NCBI GenBank assembly: GCA_951813555.1 | Contig: OX638344.1 | Coordinates: 3,535,076-3,599,075 of the forward strand | Reading direction: 5' to 3' | Length of the DNA stretch: 64,000 nt | Source of the DNA: an uncultured Acidimicrobiales bacterium | GTDB lineage: Bacteria; Actinomycetota; Acidimicrobiia; Acidimicrobiales; Bin134 | In this document: in pieces, positions 59,361 to 64,000 of the stretch | Numbering within the stretch: position 1 is the first letter of the stretch | Layout: every line of letters starts with the position of its first letter | Position numbers and translations under genes: made by a program | The notes under the pieces: model-generated | What the model was told of the DNA's origin: nothing | Databases searched by the model: none | Seen by the model: the letters and a program-made list of their open reading frames with translations, nothing else

Positions 59361-59906
59361 TCACCCCAGCCGCTCGCGGGCCAGCATCAGGCCGACGATG
59401 GACTTGGCGTCGATCAGCTCGCCGGAGGCCACGAGATCGGGCACGTCGGCCAGCTTGATGCGCTCGATGGCCATGTGCTCCTCCTCGATGCTGTGGGGAT
59501 GGCGGTCGACGTCGGCCAACTCGGTGGCCAGGTAACAGTGGGTGACCTCGTCGCAGAACCCCGGTGAGTTATGGAAGACGGCCAGTAGCTCAAGGCGGCC
59601 GGCTTGTTTGCCGATCTCCTCCTCCAGTTCCCGCCGCGCGGTGAACTCGGGGGGCTCATCTGGGCTGTCCAGCTTCCCGGCGGGGATTTCCAGCATCTCC
59701 CGATTCACCGCAGCTCGATACTGGCGGATCATGATTACCTCTTCGCCGTCTAGGGGCACGATCACCGCAGCTCCGGGATGGCGGATGATCTCCCGCTCAT
59801 AGACTGAACCGTCGGGCGCCCTGATCTCCACAACGGTCAGCGAAACCACCCGCCCCTGCCACCCCTGGCGCTCTCCTACTGTGGTGAAGCCGTTCCCATC
59901 GGTCAC
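59361..59906 (-). CDS. NUDIX hydrolase, ADP-ribose pyrophosphatase-like
   Basis: The 181-residue protein has the Nudix box GKLDSPDEPPEFTARRELEE-EIG; the glutamate is displaced by one residue as in actinobacterial ADP-ribose pyrophosphatases (GxxDxPGE form). An N-terminal strand region (YEREIIRHPGAAVIVPLDGE) is typical of ADPRase dimers. It probably cleaves ADP-ribose to AMP and ribose-5-phosphate; specificity is inferred. The GTG start follows the pyrG stop by 14 bases. Confidence 0.9.
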   Translation of the reverse strand: MTDGNGFTTVGERQGWQGRVVSLTVVEIRAPDGSVYEREIIRHPGAAVIVPLDGEEVIMIRQYRAAVNREMLEIPAGKLDSPDEPPEFTARRELEEEIGKQAGRLELLAVFHNSPGFCDEVTHCYLATELADVDRHPHSIEEEHMAIERIKLADVPDLVASGELIDAKSIVGLMLARERLG

Positions 59907-59920
59907 CGTCGGACTGCCTC

Positions 59921-61636
59921 TCAGCGATGGGCTGCGGGCGAGGCTTCGGCCACCGCCTCTACCTGCTGTGGGGCTTGCCCGTCATCCGTCCCCAATCTGG
60001 AAAAGCCGCCCTGATCAGCAGTCAAGCAGCTCTCCCGGCGGTCCAGCGCGGCTTTCACCAAACCGCAAAACAGCGGGGCGGGCCGATCGGGGCGGCTCTT
60101 GAATTCGGGGTGGGCCTGGGTTCCAACCCACCAGGGATGGCTATCCAGCTCGATGAACTCCACCAGGAGTCCGTCGGGCGATTCCCCGGCGAGCACGAAG
60201 TCGGTGCCCTCGAAACGGCTGCGGTGCTTGGGATTGAACTCATAGCGGTGGCGGTGGCGCTCTGAGACCACTTCGGCGCCGTATACCTCGGCAACCTTGG
60301 TACCCGGTCGAAGCTTGGCCATGCATGCCCCCAACCGCATGGTGCCGCCCTTGTCGGTGATGCCGCGCTGCGACTCCATCAGGTCGATGACCGGCCACGG
60401 GGTGCGGGGGTCGAACTCGCTGGAATGGGCGTTGGCCAAGCCCAATACGTTGCGGGCGTAGTCGATGGTCATCACCTGAAGGCCCAGGCACAGGCCCAGG
60501 CAGGGAATGCTGTTCTCCCGGGAATAGGAGGCGGCGTTGATCTTGCCCTCGATTCCCCGCTCGCCGAACCCGCCGGGGATAACGATTCCGTCCAGCCCGC
60601 TCATCAGGCTGTCGACCATCAGACCTTCCACACTCTCGGCCTGAATCCACTCGATCTCCACCGACGCGTCGTGATGGATGGCCGCGTGGTTCAGCGCCTC
60701 CACCACCGACAGATAAGCGTCTTGAAGCGTCACGTATTTGCCGATGAGGCCGATGCGCGCGGTGCGCTGGGCCAGGGAGATCCGCTGATTCAGCATCTGC
60801 CAGTCGGTCAGATCCGGCTCGGAAACGGCCAAGCGCAAGATGTCGCACACCACGCCATCGAGGCCCTCGTCGTGGAGCACCAGGGGAATCTCGTAGATGC
60901 TGTCGGCATCGGCTGCGTTTACCACTGCCGATACGTCAACGTCGCACAGGCTGGAGATCTTGCGCTTCAACTCATCGGAGATGGGCGACTCGCTGCGGCA
61001 CACGATGGCGTCGGGTTGAACACCCCGGCTGCGGAGCTCGGTGACCGAGTGCTGGGTGGGCTTGGTCTTCTGCTCGCCCGTCGGGCCGATGAAGGGCACC
61101 AGGGTGACGTGGACGTAGCAGACGTTGCCCCGCCCCACATCCAGGCGCACCTGGCGGATGGCCTCCAGAAAGGGGAGGATCTCGATGTCGCCGACGGTGC
61201 CGCCGATCTCGGTGATCACCACGTCCACATCGTCGGACACCAGACTGGAGATGCGGTTCTTGATCTCGTTGGTGACATGCGGGATCACCTGCACGGTCTT
61301 GCCCAGATACTCCCCCTGGCGCTCCGATGCGATGACCGAGGAGTAGATGGAGCCGGTAGTGGCGTTGGAGAGCTTGGTGAGGCTCTCGTCGATGAACCGC
61401 TCGTAATGGCCGAGATCCAGATCGGTCTCGCCACCATCATCGGTGACGAACACCTCCCCGTGCTCGAATGGATTCATAGTGCCGGGGTCCACATTGATGT
61501 ACGGGTCGAGCTTCTGCATGGTCACCCGCAGACCCCGCTGCTTGAGCAAACGCCCCAGTGATGCGGCCGTGAGTCCCTTACCCAGCGAACTCGCCACCCC
61601 GCCAGTGACGAAGATGTGTTTGGTCACGCCTGCCAA
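59921..61636 (-). CDS. pyrG: CTP synthase
   Basis: PyrG aminates UTP to CTP with glutamine. The N-terminal synthase domain has the P-loop [20 protein letters not shown], the [18 protein letters not shown] and [17 protein letters not shown] motifs. The class I glutaminase domain starts at about 295; its triad is Cys near 381 ([14 protein letters not shown]) and His/Glu near 508 (TQAHPEFKS). The length of 571 with a C-terminal 25-residue extension is a little longer than typical. Confidence 0.97.
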   Translation of the reverse strand: MAGVTKHIFVTGGVASSLGKGLTAASLGRLLKQRGLRVTMQKLDPYINVDPGTMNPFEHGEVFVTDDGGETDLDLGHYERFIDESLTKLSNATTGSIYSSVIASERQGEYLGKTVQVIPHVTNEIKNRISSLVSDDVDVVITEIGGTVGDIEILPFLEAIRQVRLDVGRGNVCYVHVTLVPFIGPTGEQKTKPTQHSVTELRSRGVQPDAIVCRSESPISDELKRKISSLCDVDVSAVVNAADADSIYEIPLVLHDEGLDGVVCDILRLAVSEPDLTDWQMLNQRISLAQRTARIGLIGKYVTLQDAYLSVVEALNHAAIHHDASVEIEWIQAESVEGLMVDSLMSGLDGIVIPGGFGERGIEGKINAASYSRENSIPCLGLCLGLQVMTIDYARNVLGLANAHSSEFDPRTPWPVIDLMESQRGITDKGGTMRLGACMAKLRPGTKVAEVYGAEVVSERHRHRYEFNPKHRSRFEGTDFVLAGESPDGLLVEFIELDSHPWWVGTQAHPEFKSRPDRPAPLFCGLVKAALDRRESCLTADQGGFSRLGTDDGQAPQQVEAVAEASPAAHR

Positions 61637-61683
61637 GCTTAGCGGGCAACTGCGACAATTGGCGGACCCAGAGAACCGACTGG

Positions 61684-63270
61684 CTAAACGCTGGCGCTGC
61701 TCTGGGACATCTGGAGGAGTTCGGAAGCATGGCGGCGGGCGCTATCGCTGTCGGGCGATCCAGAGAGCATGCGGGACAGCTCGACGATGCGGTCCTCCCC
61801 GTCCAATAGCTCTGCAAACACCGAGGTGGAAGCTCCGTCGTCGTGCTTGGCGATGCTCACCTGTCGGTCGGCGCAGGCGGCCACTTGGGGCAGGTGGGTG
61901 ACGACCAGCACCTGGTGATCGACGGTAAGCCGGGACAGCGCTCGACCCACGGTCTGGGCCACCTGGCCGCCGATGCCGGCATCTACCTCGTCGAACACAA
62001 GCACCGGAGGACCGGCGCTGATCACCAGGCGCAGGGCCAGCATGACCCGGGCCAGCTCTCCCCCTGAGGCGGCCGACGTGAGGGGCAGCCCGGGTGCACC
62101 GCTATTGGCGGCCAGCAGGATGTCCACGTCGTCGCCAGGGTCGTCGCCCACGGCCACCTGCACCTCGGCTCGGGCCATGGCCAGCTCCCGCAGATGGGAC
62201 GTAACCTCAAGGCCCAGCGCTTGGGCCGCCCGCCGTCGAGCCGCGCCCACTGCGGCACCGGCTTCGGCCACCGCCGCGGCGCGGCGCTGATGCTCCCCGT
62301 CCAGGTCTTTGGCCAAACGGTCGAAATCCTCCAGTTCGGCGAGGCGGGCCGTTAGATCGCAGTGAAACTCCATGACTTCGGCCAGGGTCTCCCCGTACTT
62401 GCGGCGGAGATCCACGATCAGCTCCCGACGCTGTCGGATCTCGGCCAGACGGGCCGGGTTCTCGTCGATGGACTCGGACGCCCGGCGCAACTCGGTCGAC
62501 AGGTCGGCTGCCTCGGCGGCCAGGCCAACCAGCCGCTCTAGATGGCTCCCCAGAGGCGGGCGGCCCTCCAGCGAAGCGGTGATCTGAGCCAGCCCGGCCC
62601 CCACCGCCCCGTCGGCGCCCAAGATCGATGCAGCCCGTCGGGCCGCATCCCGGCTGGCCGCGGCGTCGGCCAGCACGGCTTCCTCGGCCTTGAGCGCCTC
62701 TTCCTCGTCGGAGTCCTCTAGGCCAGCCAGATCAAGCTCGGCCAGCTGAAAACGGCATAACTCGATTTCCCGAGCCCTAGATCGCTCGTCGCCACCCAGC
62801 TCGGCACGTCGGAGGTTCAGATCGGCCAGCGCGGCCCTTGCCTCCATGAGGGGCGCCAAGTCCACGTCGCCGAATCGATCCAGCGCGGCCCGTTGGTGGA
62901 CGTGGCGCAATAGCGACTGATGGGCGTGTTGACCGTGCAAGTCCACCAGCTCCCGCCCCAACTCCGACAAGGTGGCAGCCGACGCGAGCCGGCCATCGAC
63001 GTAGGCCCGAGCCCGACCGTCGGCGGGCACCACCCGCCGAAGCACGACCTCCTCTCCTTGGCGGTCAAACCGGCCCTCGACGGTGGCCTCGCTGGCACCA
63101 AACCGCACCAGTTCGGCGTCGGCGCGGCCGCCCAAGAGCAGGTCAACTGCCGTCACCACCAGGGTTTTTCCCGCCCCCGTCTCCCCGGTGAGCGCGGTCA
63201 TGCCCGGTCCCAGCACCAGGTTGAGCCGCTCGATGACCCCCAGGTTCTCTACCGCCAGCTCAGTCAGCAT
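61684..63270 (-). CDS. recN: DNA repair protein RecN
   Basis: RecN is an SMC-like ATPase recruited to double-strand breaks. Walker A GETGAGKT (29-36), coiled-coil arms rich in Arg/Glu/Ala, the signature [17 protein letters not shown], and Walker [18 protein letters not shown] are present in 529 residues. ATG 63270 directly precedes [15 protein letters not shown], with AAGGGGA upstream; an adjacent TTG at 63273 is less likely. It lies between nadK and pyrG, the actinobacterial arrangement. Confidence 0.95.
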   Translation of the reverse strand: MLTELAVENLGVIERLNLVLGPGMTALTGETGAGKTLVVTAVDLLLGGRADAELVRFGASEATVEGRFDRQGEEVVLRRVVPADGRARAYVDGRLASAATLSELGRELVDLHGQHAHQSLLRHVHQRAALDRFGDVDLAPLMEARAALADLNLRRAELGGDERSRAREIELCRFQLAELDLAGLEDSDEEEALKAEEAVLADAAASRDAARRAASILGADGAVGAGLAQITASLEGRPPLGSHLERLVGLAAEAADLSTELRRASESIDENPARLAEIRQRRELIVDLRRKYGETLAEVMEFHCDLTARLAELEDFDRLAKDLDGEHQRRAAAVAEAGAAVGAARRRAAQALGLEVTSHLRELAMARAEVQVAVGDDPGDDVDILLAANSGAPGLPLTSAASGGELARVMLALRLVISAGPPVLVFDEVDAGIGGQVAQTVGRALSRLTVDHQVLVVTHLPQVAACADRQVSIAKHDDGASTSVFAELLDGEDRIVELSRMLSGSPDSDSARRHASELLQMSQSSASV

Positions 63271-63277
63271 CAACGAT

Positions 63278-63381
63278 CCCCTTCACCTACTGATGCGTTC
63301 ACCGGTCGACCAAGCTTGTCGCCGCCCAGCGAATCGCCCCCGACCCCTTCACCCACTGAGGCTTTCACCGGTCAGCCAAAC
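63278..63381 (-). repeat. Imperfect direct repeat of the nadK 3' end in the nadK-recN spacer
   Basis: Two 38-bp copies (63278-63315 and 63344-63381) match at 32 positions and are 66 bases apart. Each includes GACCGGTGA, the nadK stop in the upstream copy. The downstream copy carries AAGGGGA, the recN ribosome site. Because 66 is a multiple of three, the second TGA is in frame and no stop lies between. Confidence 0.8.
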
Positions 63382-64000
63382 CAAAGGAGGACTTGAGGGC
63401 TTGGTGGAAGCCCCTTCGGCCCAGGATTACCAGGCGGGCAGGCCGATCAGAGACCGACACAGTCAGCGATCCGCCCTCGTCCAGTTCCCCCAGCGAGCGG
63501 CCGTCCACCGCCACTGCGGCTGACCGGTCGCCCAACACCTCGATGACCAGCTCGCTATCGGGAAGCAGCACCAAGCTGCGGTCGAACAGCGTGTGGGGAG
63601 CCACCGGCGTCAGGATTACCGCGCCCATCGTTGGAGCCACGATGGGTCCACCCGCCGATAGCGAGTACGCCGTAGATCCGGTGGGGGTGGCCGCGATCAA
63701 CCCATCGGCCGCGTAGTTGGTGAAGTACTCCCCGTCAATGTGAACGGCGAGGTGGATGGTGCGACCGCTATCCACCTTCTCAACGATGGCCTCGTTGAGG
63801 GCTCTCACCTCCGTACCGTCGTCCAATCGGCAGCTCAGCCGGATGCGCTCTTCAATTCTGTAGGCGCCGCTCAGGAAGCGCCCCACCGCGTCCAAAGCGG
63901 ATTCCGGCTTGATGTCGGTGAGATAGCCAAAGGAGCCGTAGTTGACCCCCAGCACGGGCACGCCGTCATCAGCCACAGCAGTAACCGCCCGAAGCATGGA
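63365..64000 (-). CDS. nadK: NAD kinase, 5' part cut by window edge
   Basis: NadK makes NADP from NAD. The open frame runs to the window edge; the residue just before MLRAV is Ser, consistent with the GGDG(S/T)MLRAV motif lying just outside. Visible motifs are LGVNYGSFGYLTDI, ALNEAIVEK and the signature DGLIAATPTGSTAYSLSAGG-P, then the C-terminal beta domain (DGRSLGELDEGGSLTVS). About 70-80 N-terminal residues are missing. Confidence 0.95.
   Translation of the reverse strand, partial: SMLRAVTAVADDGVPVLGVNYGSFGYLTDIKPESALDAVGRFLSGAYRIEERIRLSCRLDDGTEVRALNEAIVEKVDSGRTIHLAVHIDGEYFTNYAADGLIAATPTGSTAYSLSAGGPIVAPTMGAVILTPVAPHTLFDRSLVLLPDSELVIEVLGDRSAAVAVDGRSLGELDEGGSLTVSVSDRPARLVILGRRGFHQALKSSFGLADR

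Overview
The window is a dense, high-GC bacterial chromosome segment made almost entirely of core housekeeping genes. Nearly everything is read from the minus strand, so the biological order runs from high to low coordinates. The gene order around rpsB/xerC/dprA/comM/yraN, rplS/trmD/rimM/khpA/rpsP/ffh/ftsY/smc/fpg/rnc and DUF177/DivIVA-like/coaD/rsmD/recG matches the Actinobacteria. A SepIVA-like protein, a mycothiol-amidase-like PIG-L protein and the giant Kgd-type 2-oxoglutarate decarboxylase support this. Frequent GTG/TTG starts, an ATP-type PEP carboxykinase, and CaiB and amidohydrolase-2 genes among core genes suggest a deep branch such as Acidimicrobiia; the class is an inference. I see no tRNA, rRNA, insertion sequence, phage, CRISPR array or defence island. 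No stretch over 300 bases lacks a gene.

Layout. 1-14.6 kb: DUF503 (cut by the edge), infB, nusA, rimP, proS, then the isoprenoid/envelope run ispG, rseP, dxr, cdsA, then frr, pyrH, tsf, rpsB. 14.7-20.0 kb: a degenerate M23 protein, xerC, dprA, comM, a cytochrome c lipoprotein, a 36-residue membrane protein on the plus strand, yraN. 20.0-30.0 kb: rplS, trmD, rimM, khpA, rpsP, ffh, ftsY, an HtrA protease, smc. 30.1-40.1 kb: an Fpg-like protein with lost catalytic residues, rnc, acpP, plsX, rpmF, DUF177, a SepIVA-like protein, coaD, rsmD, a GNAT protein, recG, a FakA-like kinase. 40.2-56.7 kb is mixed in strand: a cold-shock-like protein and pckA (+), galE and an unknown propeller-like protein (-), hsp20 and a RAM-domain protein (+), membrane protein, PIG-L, CaiB and a metallopeptidase (-), a compact UvrD-like helicase (+), a CPA2 antiporter and exonuclease III (-), kgd (+). 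56.7-64 kb: amidohydrolase, HD protein, xerD, NUDIX hydrolase, pyrG, recN, nadK (cut by the edge), all minus.

The genes cover translation (initiation, elongation, recycling, ribosomal proteins, tRNA/rRNA modification), co-translational targeting (Ffh/FtsY), chromosome dimer resolution (XerC/XerD), SMC and RecN, the MEP pathway (Dxr, IspG), phospholipid synthesis (PlsX, AcpP, CdsA) and central carbon metabolism (PckA, Kgd). Many are translationally coupled by four-base ATGA/GTGA overlaps.

I found no convincing new multi-gene system. The points most worth following are an Fpg-family protein at the conserved rnc-smc position that lacks its nucleophile, a probable CTG start for rnc overlapping the acpP stop, four separate imperfect tandem duplications of gene 3' ends (nusA, trmD, fakA, nadK), a LytM-type domain without zinc ligands, repeat-expanded acidic tails on ribosomal proteins, and two convergent gene pairs sharing one CTAG as both stop codons.
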